DNA of 64,000 nt, taken from the NCBI RefSeq assembly GCF_028609805.1, contig NZ_CP063189.1, forward strand, positions 124,001 through 188,000. The letters are read 5' to 3'. Position 1 is the first letter of the stretch; each line of letters opens with the position of its first letter. Source of the DNA: Corynebacterium massiliense DSM 45435. Its GTDB lineage: Bacteria; Actinomycetota; Actinomycetes; Mycobacteriales; Mycobacteriaceae. The notes below the pieces were generated by a model. It had not been told where the DNA came from. It saw only the letters and a program-made list of their open reading frames with translations, and searched no databases. Of the stretch, positions 41,071 to 51,552 are shown piece by piece. Position numbers and translations under genes: made by a program.

Positions 41071-41727
41071 GTGTTTGAAGGACCGTTGCAGGACCTTATC
41101 GATGAACTCTCCCGCCTGCCGGGCGTCGGCCCGAAATCCGCCCAGCGCATCGCGTTTCACATCCTGCACACGGACCCGAAGGACATCGACCGCCTCCAGC
41201 AGGCGCTTGGGGCGGTGCGCGACGGCGTGACGTTCTGCCGCATCTGCAGCAACATCTCCCGGGAATCCGTCTGCCGGATCTGCATCAACTCGCAGCGCGA
41301 CCGCGGCACCATCTGCGTGGTCGAGGAGCCGAAGGACATCCAGGTCATCGAGCGCACCGGCGAGTACACCGGGCGCTACCACGTGCTGGGCGGCGCGCTC
41401 GATCCGCTGTCCAACATCGGCCCGAAAGACCTCAACATCTCCCAGCTACTGCAGCGCATCGCCGGCGTGCTGCCCGACCGGGAACTCGCGGATTCCACGC
41501 CGGAGGAGCCGCAGTACGATGACGCGCCGGACATCCACGAGGTCATCCTTGCCACCGACCCGAACACCGAAGGCGAGGCCACCGCGTCGTACCTGGTGCG
41601 CCTGCTGCGGGACTTCCCGGATCTGAAGATCACCCGCCTGGCGTCTGGCATGCCGCTTGGCGGCGACTTGGAGTTCGTCGACGAGCTCACGCTTTCGCGC
41701 GCCCTGTCCGGCCGGCTAGCTATCTAA
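41071..41727 (+). CDS. recR: Recombination protein RecR
   Basis: 218 residues, GTG start with GGAAGGGTGG upstream. HhH region [20 protein letters not shown] (~14-33), zinc finger C-x2-C...C-x2-C (FCRICSNIS...CRIC, ~53-70) and Toprim domain [38 protein letters not shown] with [15 protein letters not shown]. Acts with RecF/RecO in daughter-strand gap repair. Overlaps convergent bioD by 12 bp. Confidence 0.95.
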   Translation: MFEGPLQDLIDELSRLPGVGPKSAQRIAFHILHTDPKDIDRLQQALGAVRDGVTFCRICSNISRESVCRICINSQRDRGTICVVEEPKDIQVIERTGEYTGRYHVLGGALDPLSNIGPKDLNISQLLQRIAGVLPDRELADSTPEEPQYDDAPDIHEVILATDPNTEGEATASYLVRLLRDFPDLKITRLASGMPLGGDLEFVDELTLSRALSGRLAI

Positions 41728-42402
41728 CAGGCTGCGGAGATCGATCCTCGCCGTGGCATTCAGCGCGGCGTTTTCGAACTCGGCTCGCTCGAGCCGGCCG
41801 GAACCAGCCGGCATGGAACCCGCTAGCGGAACCCCGGTCACGCGCGGCATTTCTTCCAAGTTGAGTCGGGTAGCGGTGTCCATGTCTTCTGGGGCGGGCA
41901 GGCTGCCGCCGAAGAGGAAGAGGACGTCGAGGCCGCGGCGGCGGGCCTCGTTGACGGTCAACTCCGCCGTGTTGAGGCAGCCCAGGCCGAGGGATGTCAC
42001 CACGATGAGTGGTGCGCCGCACGCGCCGGCGGCATCGGCAAGGCAATGATCGTCGCCCCAGCGCGAGAGTAGACCGCCAGCCCCCTCGACGAGGAGCAAC
42101 GAACCGCGGGAATCGTGGGACCGCAGCCATTCTCCAATCTCGTCGGGAGAGGGGACTGCCATCCCCGCGCGCCGGGCGGAAAGGTTCGGCGCGAGCGGTT
42201 CCGGGTAGCGGCGCATCTCGATGGTGTGAAGGCCGGTCAGCGTCTCGATCGTCGCCGCGTCACCGCGCCCGTCCGGCTCACCGGTCTGCAGAGGTTTGGC
42301 CACGGTGACGTCGAGGCCTTCTGCGCGGGCCTTTACCCCGAGTGCCGCCGTGGCGACGGTCTTGCCGATGTCCGTTCCGGTGCCCGTAACGAAAACAATC
42401 AC
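41716..42402 (-). CDS. bioD: Dethiobiotin synthetase
   Basis: 228 residues. P-loop [17 protein letters not shown] at the N-terminus, the substrate Lys in [15 protein letters not shown], and [16 protein letters not shown]. It closes the ureido ring of 7,8-diaminopelargonate with CO2 and ATP. GTG start overlaps the bioA TGA as GTGA, so translation is coupled to bioA. Confidence 0.93.
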   Translation of the reverse strand: MIVFVTGTGTDIGKTVATAALGVKARAEGLDVTVAKPLQTGEPDGRGDAATIETLTGLHTIEMRRYPEPLAPNLSARRAGMAVPSPDEIGEWLRSHDSRGSLLLVEGAGGLLSRWGDDHCLADAAGACGAPLIVVTSLGLGCLNTAELTVNEARRRGLDVLFLFGGSLPAPEDMDTATRLNLEEMPRVTGVPLAGSMPAGSGRLERAEFENAALNATARIDLRSLLDS

Positions 42403-43724
42403 GCGTTCTTTGCCCCTTCCGCGCGAACCGCGGCGACGATGGCGGCTGCGATGCGCTCGGTTTCTTCCCTCGTGCAAATAAACGGCGGCATGGCGTAGAT
42501 GAGTCGGCCGAAGGGGCGCAGCCATACGCCCTTGTCGATGGCCGCCTGGGTCGTCGTGGCCATATCCACCGCGTGGTCCATTTCCACCACGCCGATGGCG
42601 CCTTTGATGCGAACATCGGTGACGCCGGGAAGCCCCCGCGCCGCCTCGAGGGAGGTGGCCAGCGTTTCTTCAATGGCGGGGACCTGGGTTTCCCATGCCC
42701 CTTCGGCAACGATGGCGGTGGCTTCCGCGGCGACGGCGCAGGCGAGCGGGTTGGCCATGAAGGTGGGCCCATGCATGATGGCGGCGGGTTCCAGGGTGGC
42801 GGCCACGTGGCGGGTGGTGAGCGTCGCCGCGAGGGTGCAGAACCCACCGGTCAGAGCCTTGCCCACGCACAGGATGTCCGGCTCGATGTCGTTGCTCAAG
42901 GTGGTAAAAAGCTGGCCGGTGCGGCCGAATCCGGTGGCGATCTCGTCGGCGATGAGCAGGATGTCATGGCGGTCGCAGATCTCCCGGACGCCGCGGACGA
43001 CGGCGGGGTCATGGAACCGCATGCCACCGGTCCCCTGCACGACCGGCTCGATGATGACGGCGGCCGTTCGGTCCGTCACCATGTCCTCGAAGGATTCGAG
43101 GTAATCGCGAATCTCTGTCTCGCTCGATCCCGCAATCGGCGGCGCCGGGGCGAAGTCTTGCTGGGCGAGGATGCCGCGCCACAGGGAGTGCATCCCGCCG
43201 TCCGGATCGCACACGCTCATCGCCGCGAACGTGTCGCCGTGATAGCCGGAGCGCCAGGTAAGGAAGGTATCGCGCTCCGGGTGGCCGCGCCCGCGCTGGT
43301 ACTGCAACGCCATTTTGAGTGCTACCTCGACGCTCACGGAACCGGAGTCGGCGTAGAAGACTTGGTCGTAAACGTGGCCGGTGAGCTCGAGGAGGTTGCA
43401 GGTGAGCCGCGCGGCCGGTTCATGGGTAAGCCCGCCGAACATAACGTGGCTCATCGCATTGATCTGCTCCTTTGCCGCTTCCACTAGCCGCGGGTGGCTG
43501 TGCCCGTGGGCGGCTGCCCACCAGGAGCTCATGCCGTCGATGAGGCGGCGGCCATCGGCAAGCTGCAGGTACACCCCCTCCGTGGAGGCGACGGGGTAAT
43601 TGCTGACGCCAGCAGGGGCGTACGGGTGCCAGATGTGGGCGGTGTCCATAGCGCTCACGTCGGCTGGGCCCAAACGTTGTTGTAAGGGCGTGCGGGGATC
43701 TCTATTGCTAGTGTTCAACGGCAT
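42399..43724 (-). CDS. bioA: Adenosylmethionine-8-amino-7-oxononanoate aminotransferase
   Basis: 441 residues from the ATG reading MPLNTSNRD; a start at MDTAHIWHPYAP (416 residues) is the alternative. The longer start is preferred because the residues just before HIWHPY align with the N-terminus I recall for mycobacterial BioA, and because TACAGT lies 8 nt upstream (leaderless). Diagnostic blocks are DGMSSWWAAAHGHSHP, HVMFGGLTHEPAARL, WRSGYHGDTFAAMSVCDPDGGMHSLW, LLIADEIATGFGRTGQLF and GKALTGGFCTLAATL with the PLP Lys. Converts KAPA to DAPA. Operon with bioD; its promoter lies under the palindrome shared with bioW. Confidence 0.93.
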   Translation of the reverse strand: MPLNTSNRDPRTPLQQRLGPADVSAMDTAHIWHPYAPAGVSNYPVASTEGVYLQLADGRRLIDGMSSWWAAAHGHSHPRLVEAAKEQINAMSHVMFGGLTHEPAARLTCNLLELTGHVYDQVFYADSGSVSVEVALKMALQYQRGRGHPERDTFLTWRSGYHGDTFAAMSVCDPDGGMHSLWRGILAQQDFAPAPPIAGSSETEIRDYLESFEDMVTDRTAAVIIEPVVQGTGGMRFHDPAVVRGVREICDRHDILLIADEIATGFGRTGQLFTTLSNDIEPDILCVGKALTGGFCTLAATLTTRHVAATLEPAAIMHGPTFMANPLACAVAAEATAIVAEGAWETQVPAIEETLATSLEAARGLPGVTDVRIKGAIGVVEMDHAVDMATTTQAAIDKGVWLRPFGRLIYAMPPFICTREETERIAAAIVAAVRAEGAKNA

Positions 43725-43735
43725 AATTGAACACT
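43710..43735. promoter_or_regulatory. Palindromic operator between bioA and bioW (BioQ-like site)
   Basis: A perfect 9-bp inverted repeat AGTGTTCAA...TTGAACACT with an 8-bp spacer. It covers the bioA -10 box edge and start codon (43722-43724) and the TTGAAC that fits as the bioW -35 (43727-43732, 19 bp before TACACT). Biotin genes of corynebacteria are known to be repressed by the TetR-type regulator BioQ at TGAAC/GTTCA-type palindromes; assignment here rests on that and on position. Confidence 0.75.
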
Positions 43736-43763
43736 GTACAAGGGCGGTATATACACTACGTCC

Positions 43764-44498
43764 GTGTCTATCTATTCGGTTCGAATGCGTGCCGCAGAAG
43801 ACGGCCGGCATATCTCTGGGGCGGAAAATATTGTTCCGGCGACACAGCTCGGCCGGCTCGCGCACCAGATGGTGGAAAGGGCGTTGTGTCACCCGAAGGG
43901 TGAGCCGGGCAGTATCACCATCTCCGTTGACCGTGTAGATCCCGCTGCGGTGCGGCGCGTGAAGGCGCTGCCGGTGGTGGATATGGGAACTAGGGACACC
44001 CGTCACGCGCGGCACGTGGTGGTGGAGCTGCTGGAAAAGCACACGCCGCATGCACAACAGGTGTGGGAGCATCTCATTCGCGTACGCACTATGCGCGGCG
44101 CCATGCTTGTCGATGCCGACACCGCCGCCCGCCTTGAGCCCGACCTGCAGCGCGGCGTTCGGGTGTCCCGCATGGGTGAAGCGGATACTGACGCCGCGGC
44201 TGCCGATGTCGGCACGGTGCGCGACGTGCCGTTAAAAAGTGCCGCCCGCGAGGCCATCGTGCTGGCGACAAAGGTATTGAGTCATCCCGACATCATTGCG
44301 GAGGTCTGCATCTCAGACGATCCGGACTACACGACGGGGTATGTGGCGGATGACGGTGGCTATCACCGCATTCCGAACATTAAAAGGCGCGGTTCCCACC
44401 GGGGCGGTCGCGCTTTCCTCTGCCGCAGCGACGACGTGGATGGGCTCATTACTTACCTTGAAAGCGCGCCAGTGTTGGTCGAGGGGATCGGGGAGTAG
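43764..44498 (+). CDS. bioW: 6-carboxyhexanoate-CoA ligase (pimeloyl-CoA synthetase)
   Basis: 244 residues, similar in length to the Bacillus enzyme. Family blocks: IYSVRMRAAEDGRHISGAENIVP at the N-terminus, RGAMLVDADTAARLEPDLQRGVRVSRMG in the middle, and KSAAREAIVLATKVLSHPDIIAEVCISDDPDYTTGYVADDGGYHRI near the C-terminus. It activates free pimelate to pimeloyl-CoA, the substrate of BioF. GTG start with TACACT 6 nt upstream (leaderless). First gene of a bioWF operon; its stop overlaps the bioF start by one base. This route differs from the BioC-BioH one. Confidence 0.93.
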   Translation: MSIYSVRMRAAEDGRHISGAENIVPATQLGRLAHQMVERALCHPKGEPGSITISVDRVDPAAVRRVKALPVVDMGTRDTRHARHVVVELLEKHTPHAQQVWEHLIRVRTMRGAMLVDADTAARLEPDLQRGVRVSRMGEADTDAAAADVGTVRDVPLKSAAREAIVLATKVLSHPDIIAEVCISDDPDYTTGYVADDGGYHRIPNIKRRGSHRGGRAFLCRSDDVDGLITYLESAPVLVEGIGE

Positions 44499-45664
44499 TG
44501 GCTCTGGAGGAATGGGCGGCAGCGCGGTTAGAACACTGGCGCGCTGCGGGGCTTGTACGCCGGCCTGCCACGTTGTCCACGGCGCAGGACCCGGTCGTTG
44601 AGATAGATGCCGAGGAATTCACTCTTTTAAGCTCGTCGAACTATCTCGGGCTTTCTACCCATCCGCGGGTCATTCGTGCAGCAAGGAGTGCGCTAGAGCG
44701 GTATGGGGTCGGATCCGGAGGATCCCGGCTAACGACTGGCTCAACCTCGGTGCATGCCGAAGCAGAGAAGGCCTTTTCCCGTTTTGTGGGTTACCCCGAC
44801 GGCGTCTTGTTCGCCAGCGGATACGACGCGAATATCTCCGTGTTGCAGGCCGTGGCTGGGCCGGAGACCACCATCATTTCCGATGCGAAAAACCACGCCA
44901 GCATTATCGATGGGTGCCGCTTAGCCAAAGCGCGTGGCGCGACGGTCAGGGTAGTGGCTCACCGCGACGTGTCGGCCGTAGCTGCGGCTCTTAAGGAGCG
45001 TGCGACTCCTCACACGGTGGTGGTTACCGATGGTCTGTTCTCCATGGACGGGACCGTCGCCCCGTTGCCGGATCTTGTGGAGGTGTGCCGCGCGCACGGG
45101 GCGGTACTGATGGTTGACGATGCGCACGCGATTGGAACGCTCGGTGATCAAGGGCGCGGCACGGCCGAGTATTTCGGCATGGAGGAAAAGCCCGACATCG
45201 TGGTGGCCACGGCCAGCAAGGCGTTGGGCGCGCAGGGAGGCTGCGTGCTTACCGGTTCGAACTTTGCCGAGCTACTGCGCCAGCAGGCCCGATCGTTTGT
45301 GTACTCCACGTCGCTCAGTCCCAGTGTGTGCGCAGCCATTGTCACTGCGCTGAACACTCTCGAAGAGTCCAACGAGCTCGTGGAGCGATTGCGGTACAAC
45401 ACGCAGTTCCTGCGTGATCGCCTGGGATTTCAGAGCCCGTACAGTGGGCCGATTGTCCCCATCTCCGTGGGTGGAGAAAAGGACGCGGTAGCAGCGGCTG
45501 ACCGGCTTCGGGCGCGCGGCTGGTTCGCCCCGGCGATCCGGTGGCCTAGCGTGCCCCGCGGCGAGGCCATCATTCGCGCCACCGTTATGGCGACCCACAC
45601 GGAGCAACAGTTGGCTGGCTTCGCTACTGACGTGCGCAGCCAGCTGAAATTTCGGAGCAGATGA
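44498..45664 (+). CDS. bioF: 8-amino-7-oxononanoate synthase
   Basis: 388 residues, GTG start. Alpha-oxoamine synthase features: SSSNYLGLSTHPRVIRAARSALERYGVGSGGSRLTTGST, FASGYDANISVLQAV, DAKNHASIIDGCRLAKA, LMVDDAHAIGTLGDQGRG (Asp for PLP) and VVATASKALGAQGGCVLTG with the Schiff-base Lys. Condenses pimeloyl-CoA with alanine. Together with bioW, bioA and bioD the window holds four of the five genes from pimelate to biotin; bioB is not here. Confidence 0.93.
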   Translation: MALEEWAAARLEHWRAAGLVRRPATLSTAQDPVVEIDAEEFTLLSSSNYLGLSTHPRVIRAARSALERYGVGSGGSRLTTGSTSVHAEAEKAFSRFVGYPDGVLFASGYDANISVLQAVAGPETTIISDAKNHASIIDGCRLAKARGATVRVVAHRDVSAVAAALKERATPHTVVVTDGLFSMDGTVAPLPDLVEVCRAHGAVLMVDDAHAIGTLGDQGRGTAEYFGMEEKPDIVVATASKALGAQGGCVLTGSNFAELLRQQARSFVYSTSLSPSVCAAIVTALNTLEESNELVERLRYNTQFLRDRLGFQSPYSGPIVPISVGGEKDAVAAADRLRARGWFAPAIRWPSVPRGEAIIRATVMATHTEQQLAGFATDVRSQLKFRSR

Positions 45665-45672
45665 TCTGCCTT

Positions 45673-46434
45673 TTAACCCAGACGCTCCTTGCGCAGCTGA
45701 TCGACCGCGGGGAGATCGAGCGGCTCGAGGTCGCCGAGCTTCTGGTCGGTGGCGTGGGCAAGGAGGGCATCGGCAAGCTGCGGGTTACGGGCCAGGGCCG
45801 GGCCGTGCATATAGGTGGCGATGACCGAGCCCTGGACAGCGCCCTCGTAGGTGCGCTGCGCGGAGCCGTCGCGCAGGTCGGCCGTGGCGGCCTGATCCGC
45901 ATTGCCGGTGCCCGTGCGCACCGTGCCGAGCGGGCGCGCCGCCGGGCCCAGGATGGTGGCGCCGAGGTGGTTTTCAAAGCCGGTGAGCGGTTCTGTGAGC
46001 TCGGCGGTAATCGGCGAGCCGTCCGTGACCGGCGCGGAGGCCACCTCTCCGATGGCGCGCTCGGCGAGGGGGGACGTGGTGGCATCGATAAGCCCCACGC
46101 CATCGATGACCCGCCCGGAGGCACGGAAGGACTCGCCGAGCACCTGCAGTCCCGCGCACACCGCGAAGATGGGGCAGCCCGCCTGCGCCGCGCGGGTCAG
46201 CCCGCCGTCCGAGATGAGGTGCTCCGCAGCCAGGATCTGCGCGGAGTCCTCGCCACCGCCCAAGGTGTAGATGTCGAGGGACTCGGGCACTGGCTCGCCG
46301 AGGCGGATGGGGCGGATCTCCGCGTCCCAGCCGCGCAGGCGGGCGCGCTGGCGCAGGACCAGGGCGTTGCCGTCGTCGCCGTACGTTCCCAGTACGTCCG
46401 GCAGGACCAGGCCGATAGTAAGCGTGTTAGCCAC
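45673..46434 (-). CDS. gatD: Lipid II isoglutaminyl synthase glutaminase subunit
   Basis: 253 residues, CobB/CobQ-like class I glutamine amidotransferase domain. GLVLPDVLGTYGDDGNALVLRQRARLRG at the start, nucleophile in PIFAVCAGLQVLGESF (Cys near residue 94), and IATYMHGPALARNPQLADALL with the catalytic His. It supplies ammonia to MurT for amidation of D-Glu in lipid II, a step important for cross-linking. Its start overlaps murT by 8 bp. Confidence 0.93.
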   Translation of the reverse strand: MANTLTIGLVLPDVLGTYGDDGNALVLRQRARLRGWDAEIRPIRLGEPVPESLDIYTLGGGEDSAQILAAEHLISDGGLTRAAQAGCPIFAVCAGLQVLGESFRASGRVIDGVGLIDATTSPLAERAIGEVASAPVTDGSPITAELTEPLTGFENHLGATILGPAARPLGTVRTGTGNADQAATADLRDGSAQRTYEGAVQGSVIATYMHGPALARNPQLADALLAHATDQKLGDLEPLDLPAVDQLRKERLG

Positions 46435-47725
46435 GGCGGGACTCCTTCTTCTCCTCGTTGGCGGCGCGCTCCAGATCCTTCTTCAGATCCCGGAACGCGG
46501 TGTAGTTGGCCAGCACCTCAACGCGGCCGGCCGGGCAGGCCTCGATCGCCTTGAGCGGGGACGGGATGAGCTCGTGGGTGATGTCCGCGTAAACGAGCCG
46601 GACGGCGAGATCCGTGCCGCGCTCCCCGGCAGCCTTCACCGCGAGATCCCCGAAGTCCTCGAACTTCACGTCCCACAGCCAGGACATGTCCACGCCGTCG
46701 GCCACCTGGCCGTTGACCGCGATAACCAGGCCGTCGGCGTCGCGGTCCACCATGGACAGCGCCTCCTGCCAGCCGGCCGGGTTCTTGGCCAGCAGCAGGC
46801 GTACCTCGTGGTCGCCGTAGGTGATGGTGGAGTAGCGCCCGGCGACATCGTCAATGCCCTCGATCTCCGGGAGGATGCGCTCCAGGTCGGAGTCGAAAGC
46901 GGTGACCGCCGCCGCGGCGGCCTGGGTCGCATTACCGCGGTTCGCCCGCCCCGGCAGGGTGAGGTTGAGGTCGTAATCGCCGTCGGGGGAGGAAAGCTTG
47001 TCCGCATCCACCGACCAGGTCGGGGCGGGGCGGCGGAACTCGCGGCCATCGGGAAGCTTTTTCACCGCGTACCAGTCGTCATCGGTGCGGACGATGTGCC
47101 CACCGGTGCGTGGGCAGGTAACCGAATCGCCCAGCCAGCCGGCGCCGGCCGAAACCCACACGACGTTCGGCGTGTCATAAGCCACGGACGTCATGAGCAC
47201 GTCGTCGCAGTTGGCGATGACGGTCATCTCCGGGTGCGCTTCTACCGCGCCGCGCAGGGCGCGCTCGATCTTGTTGATCTCACCGACGCGGTCGAGCTGA
47301 TCGCGCGAGAGGTTGAGCAGCACCAGCGCGGTGGGATTGAGTGCGTCGGCCACGTGCGGGACGTGGAGCTCGTCGACCTCGAGGACGAGCGTGGAGGCGT
47401 CCTTGTTGGCCATCAGCGCGGAGATAATCCCGGCGTCCATGTTGTCGCCGCCGTCGTTGGTGGCTACCGTCCAGTCCTTACGCAGCGCCGCGGCAAGCAT
47501 GCGCGTGGTGGTGGACTTGCCGTTGGTGCCGGTGACCAACACCGCCGGGCGCCCGCCGCCGAGGGAGGCCATGATGTCCGGGTCGATGGCGCCCGCGATC
47601 AGGCCACCGATCATCCCGCCGGCACCGCGGCCCGTAGCGCGGGATGCCTTCGTGGCTAGGTGCGCGGCAGTCGTCGCGGTCTGGGTGCGCAGTCGGCGCA
47701 GCGGACCAGGAAGGTGAAAACTCAT
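46427..47725 (-). CDS. murT: Lipid II isoglutaminyl synthase ligase subunit MurT
   Basis: 432 residues, Mur-ligase fold. P-loop AVLVTGTNGKSTTTRMLAAAL (~61-80), LEVDELHVPHVADALNPTALVLLNLSRDQLDRVGE, a middle domain, and the C-terminal DUF1727 with LLLAKNPAGWQEALSM and WDVKFEDF. In relatives a four-Cys zinc ribbon is inserted in the middle domain; here only the first Cys remains (CPRTGGHIVRTDDDWYAV, ~204-221). Start MSFHLPG chosen over a longer frame. Operon with gatD. Confidence 0.9.
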   Translation of the reverse strand: MSFHLPGPLRRLRTQTATTAAHLATKASRATGRGAGGMIGGLIAGAIDPDIMASLGGGRPAVLVTGTNGKSTTTRMLAAALRKDWTVATNDGGDNMDAGIISALMANKDASTLVLEVDELHVPHVADALNPTALVLLNLSRDQLDRVGEINKIERALRGAVEAHPEMTVIANCDDVLMTSVAYDTPNVVWVSAGAGWLGDSVTCPRTGGHIVRTDDDWYAVKKLPDGREFRRPAPTWSVDADKLSSPDGDYDLNLTLPGRANRGNATQAAAAAVTAFDSDLERILPEIEGIDDVAGRYSTITYGDHEVRLLLAKNPAGWQEALSMVDRDADGLVIAVNGQVADGVDMSWLWDVKFEDFGDLAVKAAGERGTDLAVRLVYADITHELIPSPLKAIEACPAGRVEVLANYTAFRDLKKDLERAANEEKKESRRG

Positions 47726-47790
47726 GCCCCTTAGGGTAGCGACGTGACGCCGCAACACCGGTATTTCCCTAGGCCCCGCTGACGATCGGT

Positions 47791-49278
47791 TTACTCGCCG
47801 TGCTGCGTACCCCGGTTGTGGTGCTGGCCTTTGCCCCCGCGGTTGCGCCGGCCGCCGCGGCGCCGCCGACGCCGCTTGGGCTTAGGGGAGTGTGGCGCGT
47901 TGTCGTCGCCGCGGGAATCCTTCTTCCCGTTGCCCTCGTTGTCTCCCTGCGGCTGAGTACCCTTCTGGGCCTGGGGGCGCCCGCGGTTTTTGCCGCGGCG
48001 CCGCCGGTTGCGCTTCCCGCGCCGGTGGTTGGGCCGGTTCCCGGGGCCGCCGTTGTCCTCTTTACTGTCCAAATCGCTGGCCGGCTTGTTGCCTGCAGCC
48101 TGATTACCGCTAGGTTGCGCGCGGGAGGAACGACGGTGGGGCGCCCGCGGGGCCGTGCGGGACGTGGCGGGATCGTCCTCATCGCTGGGGAGCGCTTCCT
48201 TGATGCGCTCGAGGGCGGCGATAAAGGCGGCATCGGAAAGCAGCGGTATGCCCTTGCGCTGGGCGTGCATGGCCTTTCCGGTCAGCTCGGTGGTCTGGTT
48301 GCACACCACCACGGAGGTTTCCCGCGAAAGCTTCTCGCAGTAGTTGAGCTCCGCGCGGATGGCGGGCTCGATGACGTCGTTGGGGTCCATGCTGATTTCC
48401 GGGGCCACGACGAATTCCATCCCGCGGCGCAGCTCCTTGCCCGGCTCGTAACGCCCCGGGTTGGTGTGGATGCGGGGAGCCTCGGCGGCATCGACACGCA
48501 CGGCGGAACGCTGCAGACCGAAACGATCGGCGCGCAGCTCATCCGGGGAGCGCTGCGCGAGGGTGTCCGCGCCCTTGTCGCGCTGGCACAGCCACAGCTT
48601 AATGAGCGTTTCGGAGTCTTCGCGGGAGGTCTGCGATTCCGGTACGCCCATGCGCTCCCGGGTGGCCACGGGGCTGGGAACGAGCACCCCGCAGTGCCGG
48701 GCGACCGACCCCAGGCGGGTGTCGTCGAGCTTAACGGCGTGGCGGCGGGCGCTGGCCAGCGTGTCGATGATGCGCTCCGGCGCGGGCACGTGGCCGACCT
48801 TCTGCCGGCGGCGCCGGCCTCGCCCCCGCCCGCGGGAGCGCGAACGGTTGTGGCGGGCGGCCGCCGTCAAGGCGCGGCGGGCCTCGGAGACGATAAATCC
48901 CCAGGTATACGGGGCGTCGTGGACGAGGACCACGCGGTCATCGAGAAGCCGGTCCAGCGTCTTCAGCACCGCGGAGAAACGCTGGCCGTCGGAGATCTCC
49001 TCCCGGCTCAGGCCGTGCTGGTGCTTCGGCCCCGGATCGCAGTTCGGATCGAAGACGGCGTGGAAGACCTCCCCGGTCTCACCGCTGGCGGTGCAGGTGA
49101 CGATGTCGATGGAGACCATCCGGCCCGTCGCGGGGTGGATGCCGGTGGTCTGCACTGTGACCGCGGCATACGGAAAGGCGGCAACGGCAGCCCGACGCTC
49201 CTGCTCCTTGGGATGGAGCTCGGAGCCTTTGGAGCCTGCGGGGCCGTTGCCCGCGGGGGAGTCGGTCGTCGTGGTCAT
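47791..49278 (-). CDS. DnaQ-like protein with degenerate exonuclease, BRCT-like segment and Arg-rich tail
   Basis: 495 residues. Residues ~35-185 resemble the DEDDh exonuclease fold (FPYAAVTVQTTGIHPATGRMVSIDIVTC), but the first motif normally DxETTG reads TVQTTG, so both acidic ligands are missing. An Arg-rich insert (RSRSRGRGRGRRRRQ) interrupts the domain. Residues ~285-365 (MEFVVAPEISMDPNDVIEPAIRAELNYCEKLSRETSVVVCNQT) look like a BRCT-type module. The last ~115 residues are extremely basic and low-complexity. It is usually annotated as DNA polymerase III epsilon; the sequence argues against nuclease activity and for a nucleic-acid-binding role (inference). Confidence 0.75.
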   Translation of the reverse strand: MTTTTDSPAGNGPAGSKGSELHPKEQERRAAVAAFPYAAVTVQTTGIHPATGRMVSIDIVTCTASGETGEVFHAVFDPNCDPGPKHQHGLSREEISDGQRFSAVLKTLDRLLDDRVVLVHDAPYTWGFIVSEARRALTAAARHNRSRSRGRGRGRRRRQKVGHVPAPERIIDTLASARRHAVKLDDTRLGSVARHCGVLVPSPVATRERMGVPESQTSREDSETLIKLWLCQRDKGADTLAQRSPDELRADRFGLQRSAVRVDAAEAPRIHTNPGRYEPGKELRRGMEFVVAPEISMDPNDVIEPAIRAELNYCEKLSRETSVVVCNQTTELTGKAMHAQRKGIPLLSDAAFIAALERIKEALPSDEDDPATSRTAPRAPHRRSSRAQPSGNQAAGNKPASDLDSKEDNGGPGNRPNHRRGKRNRRRRGKNRGRPQAQKGTQPQGDNEGNGKKDSRGDDNAPHSPKPKRRRRRRGGRRNRGGKGQHHNRGTQHGE

Positions 49279-49321
49279 CGCCTACAGCTTAGTGCACCAC
49301 CAGCACGTTATCGGCGACGGT

Positions 49322-51172
<1,851 letters not shown>

Positions 51173-51359
51173 TCACGGCTCCTTTACTTCGGTGAGCATT
51201 CGGCAGGTGTGTGTTCGGGTGTGTGTGCGCAGTCAGCGAGGCCGCGCAAGGGAAAGGCGCGACGTGGCTGCTCTCCGCGACGGGATGCCGACCGCTAGTG
51301 CGCGGAACCGAAATCTGCGTGTGCGCGGACCGCGTGGGATCCGGCAACGGCTTTTTGTT

Positions 51360-51428
51360 TCAGTCCCGGGATGGGTTCCCGCCGCGGCACATAAGGAGGA
51401 GGGTGGAAACGTTGTACCGCGAAATCAT
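51360..51428 (-). CDS. leuL: Leader peptide of leuA (putative attenuation peptide)
   Basis: A 22-codon frame starting ATG ATT TCG and containing CTC CTC CTT, three Leu codons in a row, at codons 10-12 (STLLLMCRGG). It starts 7 nt after the TAGGCT -10 box of the leuA promoter, so it would be translated from the very 5' end of the mRNA. Runs of codons for the pathway's amino acid are the hallmark of ribosome-mediated attenuation. No T-rich terminator is visible in the leader, so the mechanism (Rho-dependent or through structure) is open. The remaining ~160 nt up to leuA hold several GC-rich potential stems. Confidence 0.75.
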   Translation of the reverse strand: MISRYNVSTLLLMCRGGNPSRD

Positions 51429-51435
51429 GTGGCAC

Positions 51436-51464
51436 AGCCTACAGTCGGTTCCATACAGTGACAA
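51436..51464 (-). promoter_or_regulatory. leuL-leuA promoter
   Basis: Minus-strand TTGTCA (51459-51464) and TAGGCT (51436-51441) with a 17-bp spacer. The predicted transcript starts at or next to the A of the leuL ATG. Confidence 0.7.
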
Positions 51465-51552
51465 CCGATCGCCGATTTTGTTTCATAAGGTGGGAAATGG
51501 GTTGGTTTTTGCGGGGTGGGGCGTTTCTGGGTGCGCCGCTACGATTGTCCGG

